Assembly: GCA_964388085.1 (NCBI GenBank)
Contig: CAYLZW010000073.1
Coordinates: 1 to 21,784, forward strand
From: CAYLZW01 sp964388085
Lineage (GTDB): Bacteria > Myxococcota > UBA727 > CAYLZW01
Length of the DNA: 21,784 nucleotides
Direction of reading: 5' to 3'
Made by a program: the position numbers and the translations under genes. Below the pieces are notes generated by a model. It had not been told where the DNA came from. It was given only the letters and a program-made list of their open reading frames with translations, and did not search any database. Shown in pieces: positions 15,647-21,784 of the stretch (position 1 is its first letter; the number at the start of each line of letters is the position of its first letter).

Positions 15647-15688
15647 GCCGACCGCTGCAGAGCCTGCACATTCGCGCAGCTGGTCGGC
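15647..15688. repeat. Long inverted repeat between divergent kinase and secreted-protein genes
   Basis: GCCGACCGCTGC (15647-15658) pairs with GCAGC-T-GGTCGGC (15676-15688) over 12 bp with one bulged T; the loop is 17 nt. It lies 57 nt from the kinase ATG and 39 nt from the ATG at 15728. It could be an operator, or a hairpin in either 5' leader. Confidence 0.5.
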
Positions 15689-15727
15689 GGGCAAAGGAGG
15701 TAGTTTACGACGTCCCCGGAGGACATC

Positions 15728-16651
15728 ATGCGACGCAACTGGATCTCCGCCGCGCTGCCCGCCCTCGCTCTCGCCGTGCTGTCTGCCTGGGCCTTCGCGC
15801 AGACCTCGACGTCAAGGTACGTGCCGTATCAAGGGCACCTCGAGCTCGCGGGCGAGCCCGTCGACGGCAGCGTCGAGATGGTGTTCCGCTTCTACAACGC
15901 GCCGAGCGGCGGCAGCGAGCTCGACAGCGCCACGCTCACCGTCGACGTGCGCGACGGTCACTTCGGCGTCGACATCGGCCCCGTCTCCGAGGCGACCTTC
16001 AAGGCCCCCTCGCTCTACCTCGACGTCACCGTCGACGGCGCCGCGCTCGGCAGCCGGCAGGCGTTGCGCGCAGTCCCCTACGCCATGCAGGGCCAGGTGG
16101 GCGACACCTTCGTCGCGCAGAACGCGGCCATCGGCGAGATGGGACACGGCGGCAACTGGGCTGGCTTTCGCCACGACGCCGTCGTCGATCCGACCAGCTC
16201 CTACGCGCTCCTACAGGACAGCACCGGCGGGGAGACGCTCCTGAACGCGGGCGGCAGCGACCCCGCCATCGGGCTGCGCCTCAACAACGTCGAGAAGGTG
16301 CGCGTGGACGCGGACGGCCTCAGCATCGGCGGCACGACGTTCAACGGCTTCACGCACAGCGCCGAGTACACGGCCGCCATCGACATGGCGGGGACGACGG
16401 GCGACGAGAGGTGGACTGTCTCCCGTGCTACAGCGATGACGTCGGCCGAGGACAGCATCTGCTTTCTGACGCAGCACTCGCACCATCACCAGACCAGCGT
16501 CTTCACGACGAACGAGTACCTCTCGCGCACCGTGGACTGCGCCATCACCACGGCGGGCGGCAACTGGCAGTTGGTCGCCTTCGCGCAGCGCGCCTGGGAC
16601 CAGCACCCGCTGCGCCTCACCTGCAAGGCGCGCTGCCTGTCCTGGCGCTGA
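15728..16651 (+). CDS. Secreted protein with tail-fibre-type N-terminal domain
   Basis: A 307-residue protein with a signal peptide (residues 1-24, cleavage after AFA). Residues 31-121 match a domain common in large secreted or fibre proteins of Myxococcota and Bacteroidota: 'VPYQGHLELAGEPVDGSVEMVFRFYNAPSGGSEL', a 'DGHFGVDIG' turn, and the closing 'RQALRAVPYAMQ'. Residues 150-220 are beta-rich (SYALLQDSTGGETLLNAGG, AIGLRLNNVEKVRVDADG), in the style of a trimeric fibre shaft. The C-terminal 80 residues contain a His cluster (HSHHH) and Cys residues that may form disulfides. It is likely surface-exposed or secreted; no enzyme motif is seen. GGAGG (15718-15722) is 5 nt before the ATG. It lacks the S74 peptidase domain of longer relatives. 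Confidence 0.85.
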   Translation: MRRNWISAALPALALAVLSAWAFAQTSTSRYVPYQGHLELAGEPVDGSVEMVFRFYNAPSGGSELDSATLTVDVRDGHFGVDIGPVSEATFKAPSLYLDVTVDGAALGSRQALRAVPYAMQGQVGDTFVAQNAAIGEMGHGGNWAGFRHDAVVDPTSSYALLQDSTGGETLLNAGGSDPAIGLRLNNVEKVRVDADGLSIGGTTFNGFTHSAEYTAAIDMAGTTGDERWTVSRATAMTSAEDSICFLTQHSHHHQTSVFTTNEYLSRTVDCAITTAGGNWQLVAFAQRAWDQHPLRLTCKARCLSWR

Positions 16652-16669
16652 GCTTTCGACGACGAGCGC

Positions 16670-18400
16670 TCAGATCGAGATCGAGCCCTTGCGGAAGTCC
16701 GTGCGGCCGATGTGCGCGTTCACGAGCACCGGGTGACCTTCCTTCGCGATGCGCTTGGCCTCTTGCAGCGCCTTCATGACGTCGTCACCGGGGCGGATGA
16801 CGAGGCCTCTGCCGCCAAAGCCCTCGGCCGCCTCGTGGTAGTCGGTGCGCGCGAGCGTGACGCCGACGTCGTCGCCGAGGATCTCGATCTGGTCGCGGGC
16901 GATCTGCATCCAGCAGGCGTCGTTGCCGACGACGGCGATGACCGGCAGGTTGTGGCGCGCGAAGGTGTCGAACTCCGCCAGGCTGTAGCCGACGGAGCCG
17001 TCGCCGTAGACGATCCACACCTCGGACTCCGGCCGCACGAGCTTGGCGCCTAACGCGAAGCCAGCGCCGACGCCGAGCGTGCCGAACACGCCCGGGTCGA
17101 GCCACGAGAGCGGTGCGCGCGGACGCAGCGTGTACGAGGCCGTGGCGACGAAGTCCCCGCCGTCGGCGACGAGCACGCTGTCGTTCGCGAGCACCTCCTC
17201 CATGTCGAGGCAGAGCGAGAGCGGGTTCACGCCGCCCTCCACCTTGGCGCGCGCCTGCTCACGGATCTGCTCGTCGCGCGCGTCGTCCCGCCCGCGCAAT
17301 TGCTCGCGCCACGACGACCAGCGGCCGTCACCGCCGGAGACCTCGTGCGCCAGCTCGTGCAGGAACGCGCCCGCGTCACAGACGGCGGCCAGCTGGGGCC
17401 AACGGTTGCGATAGAGCTCGCTGCGCTTTCGCCCGACGGCGATGACCTGCGTGTGCTTCTTCAGGTGCCGGCCGTAGTCGAGGCGGAAGTCCGCCGGCAC
17501 GCCCGCGAGCACGACGACGTCGGCCTCCTTGAGCGCGTCGCGCCGCTTGTGCCGCATGTGCAGCGGGTGGCCCTTGCCGAGCAGCCCGCGCGCCATGCCC
17601 GACAGCCACACCGGCGCCGCCATGCGCTCGAGCGAGGCGGCGATGCTCGTCACCGTGCGCGCGTCGACGACCGCTTGCGAGCCCACCAGGATCACGGGCC
17701 GCTCGGCGGAGCGCAGCAGCTCGGCCGCTCGCTCGACGCTGCGACGAGGGGGGATGCGCTCAGGCGTGCTCTTCGGCGGCGGCACGACGACGTCATCGGC
17801 GCCCGCGAACATCTGGTCGACGTGGCGCTTCATGTAGAGCGAGAGCGCCTTCTCGGGCAGCGACTTGCCCCCCGACTTGCCGCCGTACCACTCGCGCACC
17901 GTGTCGCCCTCGTAGAGCAGGTCCACGGGGCACTCCACGAACACGGGGCCGGGCACGCCGCGCAGCGACTCGTCGAAGGCCTGCTCGACGGCGGGCGCGA
18001 GGTCCTTCACCTTGGTGACCTGCGCGCACCACTTCACGTGCGGCTTGATGAGCGCGATCTGATCGATGTCCTGCAGCGCGCCGCGGCCGCGCAGCATGGT
18101 CGCCGTGGCGCCGCCGAGCAGCACCACCGGCGACTGGGCCATCTGCGCGTTCTTCATGGCGGTGATGGTGTTCGTGACGCCGGGCCCCGCGGTCACGGCG
18201 GCGACCCCGGGGACGCCGGTGAGGCGCGCCACCGCGTCGGCCGCGAACACGGCGTTGACCTCGTGGCGCACGTCGACCACGCGGATGCCGCGCCGCTTGG
18301 CGCCCACCAGGATGGGTGAGATGTGACCGCCGCAGAGCGTGAACAAAAAGCGCACGCCGCGCGCTCGCAAGACCTCGGCTACCCGATCGCCGCCGTGCAT
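16670..18400 (-). CDS. Thiamine-diphosphate enzyme, ILVBL/HACL2-like (acetolactate synthase superfamily)
   Basis: A 576-residue ThDP-dependent enzyme. Compared from memory with human ILVBL (2-hydroxyacyl-CoA lyase 2), long segments agree: FTLCGGHISPILVGAKRRGI, DVRHEVNAVFAADAVARLTG, AGPGVTNTITAMKNAQMAQSP, SGMARGLLGKGHPLH, WLDPGVFGTLGVGAGFALGA, and the C-terminus GRTDFRKGSISI. The catalytic Glu47 lies in RHEVNAVFAADA. The Mg-ThDP motif runs from GDG (466-468) to GND (492-494). Domain order is PYR (1-165), central domain (220-350), PP (395-565). The known activity of ILVBL is cleavage of 2-hydroxyacyl-CoA, so fatty-acid alpha-oxidation-type cleavage is more likely than acetolactate synthesis. 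No membrane helix is evident here. GGGGAG (18404-18409) precedes ATG 18400. It starts 19 nt after the lipoprotein gene, probably in one operon. Confidence 0.9.
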   Translation of the reverse strand: MHGGDRVAEVLRARGVRFLFTLCGGHISPILVGAKRRGIRVVDVRHEVNAVFAADAVARLTGVPGVAAVTAGPGVTNTITAMKNAQMAQSPVVLLGGATATMLRGRGALQDIDQIALIKPHVKWCAQVTKVKDLAPAVEQAFDESLRGVPGPVFVECPVDLLYEGDTVREWYGGKSGGKSLPEKALSLYMKRHVDQMFAGADDVVVPPPKSTPERIPPRRSVERAAELLRSAERPVILVGSQAVVDARTVTSIAASLERMAAPVWLSGMARGLLGKGHPLHMRHKRRDALKEADVVVLAGVPADFRLDYGRHLKKHTQVIAVGRKRSELYRNRWPQLAAVCDAGAFLHELAHEVSGGDGRWSSWREQLRGRDDARDEQIREQARAKVEGGVNPLSLCLDMEEVLANDSVLVADGGDFVATASYTLRPRAPLSWLDPGVFGTLGVGAGFALGAKLVRPESEVWIVYGDGSVGYSLAEFDTFARHNLPVIAVVGNDACWMQIARDQIEILGDDVGVTLARTDYHEAAEGFGGRGLVIRPGDDVMKALQEAKRIAKEGHPVLVNAHIGRTDFRKGSISI

Positions 18401-18419
18401 AGGCTCCCCGTTGCTGCCG

Positions 18420-19505
18420 CTAGAGCGAATAGACGATGGCGCGCAGGACCTCGTCCATGGCCTCGGTGTTGTCGCTGCCGTTGTGGAACGTGGTGAAGAT
18501 GATGCGCCCGGCGGACGGCCCGTCGAGCGTCGGCGGGCGATGCTCGAGCAGCACCGGCACCTCGGTGAAGGTGTCCGTGTTGCCGCCTTGCTTGACGACG
18601 ATGTCGGCCACGATGAGCGCACGCGAGCCCTCGCCGAGCGAGACCGGCACGGCGATGCGCCCCTGCTCGTACTTGAGCGAGGCCCGGTCTCTGCCGAGGA
18701 TCGCTTGCATATCCTCGTCGAGCACGCTGCCGACGAAGATCTGGGCCTCACCGGACTCGGCCTCGTTGCGCACCTCGTCGTCGCCGAGCCAGTCCACCGC
18801 CTCGGGATAGAGCAGCTCGAGCAGGTCATAGGACCAGTCGGACAGGTAGATGGAGCCGCCCTCGGCGACGAAGCGCCGCAGGTTCTCGAGCACGCGCGAG
18901 ATCTCCGTGGGGCTCGCGTTGTCGAGCGCCCACTCGTGCGCCGCGCAGTTGATGAACAGGATGTCGTTGCTCGCGAAGGTCGCGTACTCGCCGAATTCGA
19001 GCACCAGCCAGCTCGGCGAGCTCTCGTCGTGCTCGTCGAACTCGTGGTGCGTGTCGACCAGGTTCACGACCTCGTAGCCGATGCGCTCGAGCACCTCCTC
19101 GACGCTGTCGTGCCCGTCGTAGACGGTGAAGCTCACCTCGGGCTCGATGCAGGTGCTCTCGTCGAGCTGGGTGATCTCCGCCTCCTTCACCTCCACCTTC
19201 TCGACGGTGGCGTGGAAGGAGCCGCGCGTGATGTGCAGGTCGTAGGTGCCCACCGGCACGCCGTCGAGCTGGAACACGCCCTCGGCGTCGGTGACCGTGT
19301 CGATCTCCCCCGAGGTGCCGTCGCCGAAGTCCTGCACCACCCAGACGCGCGCGCCATAGATGCCGCGCGCCTCGGCGGGGTCACAGATGCGGCCGGCGAT
19401 GCTGCCCGGGTCGGGCACGACGGTCAGGGGGGACACCTCACAGGCCTCACAGGCGGCGAGCAGCGAGGTGCAGGCGACGAGGACGACAAGGCTGAAGGTA
19501 CGCAC
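18420..19505 (-). CDS. Lipoprotein with carboxypeptidase-regulatory-like domain and ThuA/GATase-like domain
   Basis: A 361-residue lipoprotein; lipobox LAAC (16-19), acylated Cys19. Residues about 34-110 form a carboxypeptidase-regulatory-like beta sandwich (GSIAGRICDP, GARVWVV, TVTDAEGVFQLDGVPVGTYDLHI). Residues 125-361 resemble a ThuA or glutamine-amidotransferase-like fold: 'NDILFINCAAHEW', 'VLENLRRFVAEGGSIYLSDWSYDLLELLYP', and the ending 'GRIIFTTFHNGSDNTEAMDEVLRAIVYSL'. No clear amidotransferase Cys-His-Glu triad is proven, so an enzymatic role is not claimed. The start is GTG 19505 with no strong ribosome site; the signal peptide begins there. It is first in a probable operon with the ILVBL-like gene. 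The leader 19506-19655 can form a 7-bp long-range pairing (19526-19532 with 19571-19577) and holds no gene. Confidence 0.85.
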   Translation of the reverse strand: MRTFSLVVLVACTSLLAACEACEVSPLTVVPDPGSIAGRICDPAEARGIYGARVWVVQDFGDGTSGEIDTVTDAEGVFQLDGVPVGTYDLHITRGSFHATVEKVEVKEAEITQLDESTCIEPEVSFTVYDGHDSVEEVLERIGYEVVNLVDTHHEFDEHDESSPSWLVLEFGEYATFASNDILFINCAAHEWALDNASPTEISRVLENLRRFVAEGGSIYLSDWSYDLLELLYPEAVDWLGDDEVRNEAESGEAQIFVGSVLDEDMQAILGRDRASLKYEQGRIAVPVSLGEGSRALIVADIVVKQGGNTDTFTEVPVLLEHRPPTLDGPSAGRIIFTTFHNGSDNTEAMDEVLRAIVYSL

Positions 19506-19656
19506 GCCCGGACGTTACAGGCCCGGCCCCGCTTTTCAACGGCCGTCCGCCCAGGGCTGGGGGGCCGCAGGCGGGGCTCGTCAGAGGGCCTCACAGTCGC
19601 CGGGGCGTTGGTACTCGCGGTCGTCAACATGCAACCTCCCGGTCCCACTCGCGATG

Positions 19657-20207
19657 CCCGTTGTCCATGACGATCTCGGAAGGCAGTCGTCCCTCAAGGC
19701 GAAGGCGCTCCAGCGTCGACACGACACGCGCGCCAGGCAGCGACCTGCCTACGACCAGGCCCACCCATTCCCGAGAGCAGTCGTCGATGATGTTCAGCAG
19801 GCGGAAGGGCCGGCCGTCGGCCGTCACGTCGTGCATGAAGTCCATCGACCAGCGTTCGTTCGGGCCTCTGTGGCGTCGCAGGAGGCGTTCTGGGGCCCGA
19901 ACAGAGCTTCCGCCGGGTCTTCCTGTGGACCTGGAGCGAGCTTGTAGAGCCGATAAACGCGTTTCCGGTTCACCACGCGGCCAGCCCTCCGGAGCTCGTT
20001 CCAGAGGCGCTGGTAGCCGTATCGAGGCTTGGCGAACGCCAACGCCTTCAGCGTAGCCCTCAGCTCCGTCTCCCCCTCTCGACGACGAGGGCGATACCTC
20101 ACCGTCGTGCGCGAGACGCTCATCAGCCCACAGGCGCGGCGCTGGCTGATGCCAGTGCCCTCGACCATGGCCGCTACGGCCTCTCTCTTGCCTGTGGGCG
20201 TTACCAT
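19657..20207 (-). pseudogene. IS3-family transposase OrfB, frameshifted and truncated
   Basis: Reading from 20207, MVTPTGKREAVAAMVEGTG through SQRRACGLMSVSRTTVRY and RYGYQRLWNELRRAGRVVNRKRVYRLYKL is a normal OrfB N-terminus with helix-turn-helix. After KLA the frame changes near 19930-19938 (LQVHRKTRRKL in the next frame) and again near 19900-19906 (VRAPERLLRRHRGPNERWSMDF in the third). The DDE domain then runs through MDFMHDVTADGRPFRLLNIIDD to VMDNG, where it ends. The third catalytic residue, Glu, and about 90 following residues are gone, replaced by a short unrelated tail (HREWDREVAC, stop at 19624). Two indels plus the truncation make it non-functional. Confidence 0.88.
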
Positions 20208-20467
20208 TTTTTTGAGGCCACCAGCTTCAGCGCCTGGATGTCCAGGCTCTGCTCCGCGACGAGCTGCTTCAGCCGTCGGTTCTCGTCCTCGAGCTGGCGG
20301 AGGCGCTTGGCCTCGGACACGTCCATGCGCTCGAACATGCTTCGCCATCGGTGGAACGTCGTCGCTGTGACGCCTATCCGTCGGCAGAGCTCGGCTATGC
20401 TGACGCCGGTCTCTACCTCCTTGATGAAGCCGATGACTTGCTCGTCGGTGAACTTGCTCTTGCGCAT
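20201..20467 (-). CDS. IS3-family transposase OrfA
   Basis: An intact 88-residue OrfA. Residues 5-45 are a helix-turn-helix (FTDEQVIGFIKEVETGVSIAELCRRIGVTATTFHRWR) and residues 55-82 a leucine-zipper-like coiled coil (AKRLRQLEDENRRLKQLV). OrfA alone binds the element ends and often represses transposition. AAGGAG precedes ATG 20467 by 8 nt. The gene ends (AAAAAAATGG TAA) in a seven-A slip site through which ribosomes would shift -1 into OrfB. Because OrfB is broken, this ORF is a relic that may still be expressed. Confidence 0.9.
   Translation of the reverse strand: MRKSKFTDEQVIGFIKEVETGVSIAELCRRIGVTATTFHRWRSMFERMDVSEAKRLRQLEDENRRLKQLVAEQSLDIQALKLVASKKW
20207..20213 (-). other. Seven-A programmed -1 frameshift site between orfA and orfB
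   Basis: The minus strand reads TCAAAAAAATGG. OrfA reads TCA AAA AAA TGG TAA; the -1 frame reads CTC AAA AAA ATG GTA, which is the start of OrfB. This is the usual way IS3-family elements make the OrfAB fusion transposase. Confidence 0.75.
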
Positions 20468-20704
20468 CTCGGGTGCTCCTTCGGGCGGTTTTCGGGAGGA
20501 GCACTCACGTTTGCGTGGATCAACTTTCGGGGGTCACGTCAGTAGGCCCGACCGCCCAGCCACCGTCCGCCGTTAGCTCGCCCTCAAAGGCATCGCGGCG
20601 ACATCCTTGGGTACCGACACGAACGCGCTGAGCTCGGTTCGCGACGACACTGCCTCTGAACGGACACTCCCGCGGTGCCGCGCACGTCGCCCGGGGCCAG
20701 CCGC

Positions 20705-20710
20705 TATAAC
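20705..20710 (+). promoter_or_regulatory. Candidate -10 box placed for a leaderless or near-leaderless message
   Basis: TATAAC matches 5 of 6 consensus bases and ends 8 nt before ATG 20719, so transcription would begin at about the start codon. The ATG has no Shine-Dalgarno (GTGCGGCC precedes it). No good -35 lies 16-18 nt upstream. Confidence 0.35.
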
Positions 20711-20718
20711 GTGCGGCC

Positions 20719-21784
20719 ATGTCGAACGATGGCAACCAGGTGCTGCTCGGGCGGATCGCGGTCCACAAGAAGCTCATCACCATGGAGCAGCTCGTCGAGG
20801 CTACCGCCGAGCAGGGGCGCTTCGGTAACCCGCCGCAGAAGCTGGGTGAGATCCTCGTCGCCAAAGGCTTTGTCAGCCCCCAGCAGCTCGAGCAGCTGCT
20901 CGCCGTGCAGCGCGCGTTCGTGTCCGAGCTGAGCCAACATGCGCCCGCGCAGGTGTCCGCGCCTGCTCCCGTCGCCGCGCCGACGCCACCGCCGGCAGCG
21001 TCGTCGGGGCTCGAGCTCGACTACGAGCGCGAGGGCTCTCGTCCCACGCCGGTCGCTCCGGGACCGTCGCCAACACCCGCTTCGATGCCGCCCGTCGCCT
21101 TCGCGCCGCCCCCAGCCGCGGCAGCGCCCGCGCCTGCCTTCGCCCCGCCTCGGCCTGCGTTTCCCTCGCCCCCGAAGAGCTCGCCGTCGTTCGAGATCGA
21201 CTTCACCCCCGCGCCGTCGCCTGCCGCCCTCGAGCCCGCGCCCGCCGAGCCCGAGCCCGAGCCCGCGGAGCTGTTGCTCGACGAGGAAGACGCGCACGCG
21301 CACGCTCCCCAGGGGCTCCAAGCGGACCGCGCGGCGCCGACGCTCATCGCGCTCAGCCAACCGCCCGGACGCGCTCCCCGACTCGATGCCTTCCTGACCA
21401 ACGCCGCGCGTCGAGGAGCCAGCGACGTGCACGTCCACCCGGGCGCGCCCGCGAAGATCCGCCTGCTCGGCGCGCTCATCGACGCCGGCCCGGCGCCGCT
21501 CGAGGCTTCCTTCTGCGAGGAGGTGCTGACCGAGGCGCTCAACGACGCGCAGCGAAGGCTCCTGCACGAGCTCGGACAGATCGACTTCGCCTACGCCATC
21601 GACGGTGTCGGCCGCTTTCGCGCGAACGTCTATCGCGGCCAGACGGGCATGAACGGCGTGTTCCGCTTCGTACCGAGCTTCGTGCCGTCGCTGACGCAGC
21701 TCGGCCTACCGACGGAGCTCTCGAAGCTGACGACGTTCCACCAGGGCCTCGTGCTGGTCACGGGGCCGGCCGGCTGCGGCAAGT
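20719..21784 (+). CDS. PilT/GspE-family secretion or pilus ATPase with MshEN-like N-terminal domain (3' end outside window)
   Basis: The frame is open to the right edge; 355 residues are visible. Residues 8-70 hold two LGxILVxxG-type helical units (LLGRIAVHKKLITMEQLVEA and KLGEILVAKGFVSPQQLEQLL), as in the N-terminal MshEN/GspE-N domain of type II secretion and type IV pilus ATPases. Residues 75-212 are a Pro/Ala/Glu-rich linker. From 215 a PilT-like ATPase begins: ASDVHVHPGAPAKIRLLG, then DFAYAIDGVGRFRANVYRGQTG, FRFVPSFVPSLTQLGLP, and Walker A GPAGCGK (349-355) at the very edge. The 'GRFR-N-YRQ' and 'P-L-LGLP' motifs are those of retraction ATPases. Catalytic downstream boxes are not visible. 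It may power twitching or a related machine, or be a regulatory PilT paralogue. Confidence 0.88.
   Translation, partial: MSNDGNQVLLGRIAVHKKLITMEQLVEATAEQGRFGNPPQKLGEILVAKGFVSPQQLEQLLAVQRAFVSELSQHAPAQVSAPAPVAAPTPPPAASSGLELDYEREGSRPTPVAPGPSPTPASMPPVAFAPPPAAAAPAPAFAPPRPAFPSPPKSSPSFEIDFTPAPSPAALEPAPAEPEPEPAELLLDEEDAHAHAPQGLQADRAAPTLIALSQPPGRAPRLDAFLTNAARRGASDVHVHPGAPAKIRLLGALIDAGPAPLEASFCEEVLTEALNDAQRRLLHELGQIDFAYAIDGVGRFRANVYRGQTGMNGVFRFVPSFVPSLTQLGLPTELSKLTTFHQGLVLVTGPAGCGK

Larger units (their letters stand above)
19656..20541 (-). mobile_element. Decayed, 3'-truncated IS3-family insertion sequence (IS407-like)
   Basis: The element holds orfA and a broken orfB on the minus strand. The probable left end, read on the minus strand, begins TGACGTGACCCCCGAAAGTT near 20541 (or TGACCCCC from 20536), in the style of IS3-family ends starting with TGA. 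The right end is missing: transposase homology stops at the second catalytic Asp (VMDNG) near 19657 and unrelated sequence follows. No target-site duplication can be identified. The element cannot move by itself. Confidence 0.85.

Noticed and set aside
14790..16244. Plus-strand frame of 484 codons opposite the Ser/Thr kinase
   Set aside because: Antisense shadow; the kinase on the minus strand has all catalytic motifs.
18401..18829. N-terminal extension of the ILVBL-like frame to 18829
   Set aside because: Overlaps the lipoprotein gene in another frame; the family N-terminus (HGGDRVAEVLRARGVRF) starts at 18400 with a ribosome site.
20542..20718. Possible gene fragment on the minus strand beside the IS left end
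   Set aside because: A short open stretch exists, but it has no start, ribosome site or recognisable product; not enough to call an interrupted gene.
1..21784. CRISPR array, tRNA, rRNA, riboswitch or phage attachment site
   Set aside because: No regularly spaced repeats, cloverleaf, rRNA motifs or integrase-linked repeats were seen on either strand by reading; a covariance-model search was not possible.

Overview
The window is very GC-rich, gene-dense DNA with strong third-position GC bias. It carries a membrane-anchored Ser/Thr protein kinase, two sigma-54 activators, a receiver-histidine kinase fusion, secreted TPR and fibre-type proteins, several lipoproteins and a type IV pilus-type ATPase. 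That mix is typical of Myxococcota (former Deltaproteobacteria, Polyangia-like). The assignment is an inference from gene content and style, not from a marker gene. I saw no rRNA, tRNA or CRISPR array.

Layout. 1-2.3 kb: the 3' end of a sigma-54 activator converges on a small secreted PepSY-like protein, followed by a lipoprotein that loosely resembles DUF4856. 2.4-7 kb: a radical SAM protein is transcribed away from a prenyl-quinone block. That block holds a trans-polyprenyl diphosphate synthase, a GbsR/MarR-type regulator overlapping it by 4 nt, and an unusual PAS-UbiA (MenA-like) fusion. 7-11.6 kb: a 51-residue orphan ORF, a sigma-54 activator with a degenerate N-terminal receiver and an intact C-terminal receiver, and, divergent from it across about 550 bp, a membrane receiver-histidine kinase. 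11.6-16.7 kb: a VTT/DedA-like membrane protein, a secreted TPR protein, a Ser/Thr kinase with a HEAT-like extracytoplasmic tail, and a secreted protein with a tail-fibre-type N-terminal domain. 16.7-19.5 kb: a probable two-gene operon of a lipoprotein followed by a thiamine-diphosphate enzyme that matches animal ILVBL/HACL2 closely. 19.65-20.54 kb: a decayed, 3'-truncated IS3-family element. 20.7 kb to the end: the 5' part of a PilT/GspE-type ATPase with an N-terminal MshEN-like domain and a Pro/Ala-rich linker.

How the genes may work together. The polyprenyl synthase makes the isoprenoid tail and the UbiA enzyme attaches it to a quinone head group, so 4055-6942 looks like a regulated (mena)quinone-tail module. 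A perfect 7+4+7 inverted repeat sits directly before its first gene and is a natural operator candidate for the regulator encoded inside the module. The divergent sigma-54 activator and receiver-kinase could form one signalling pair. The most unusual items are the PAS-UbiA fusion with its candidate operator, the sigma-54 activator with relocated receiver, and the bacterial ILVBL-like enzyme. I did not find a clear undescribed multi-gene defence or mobile system.
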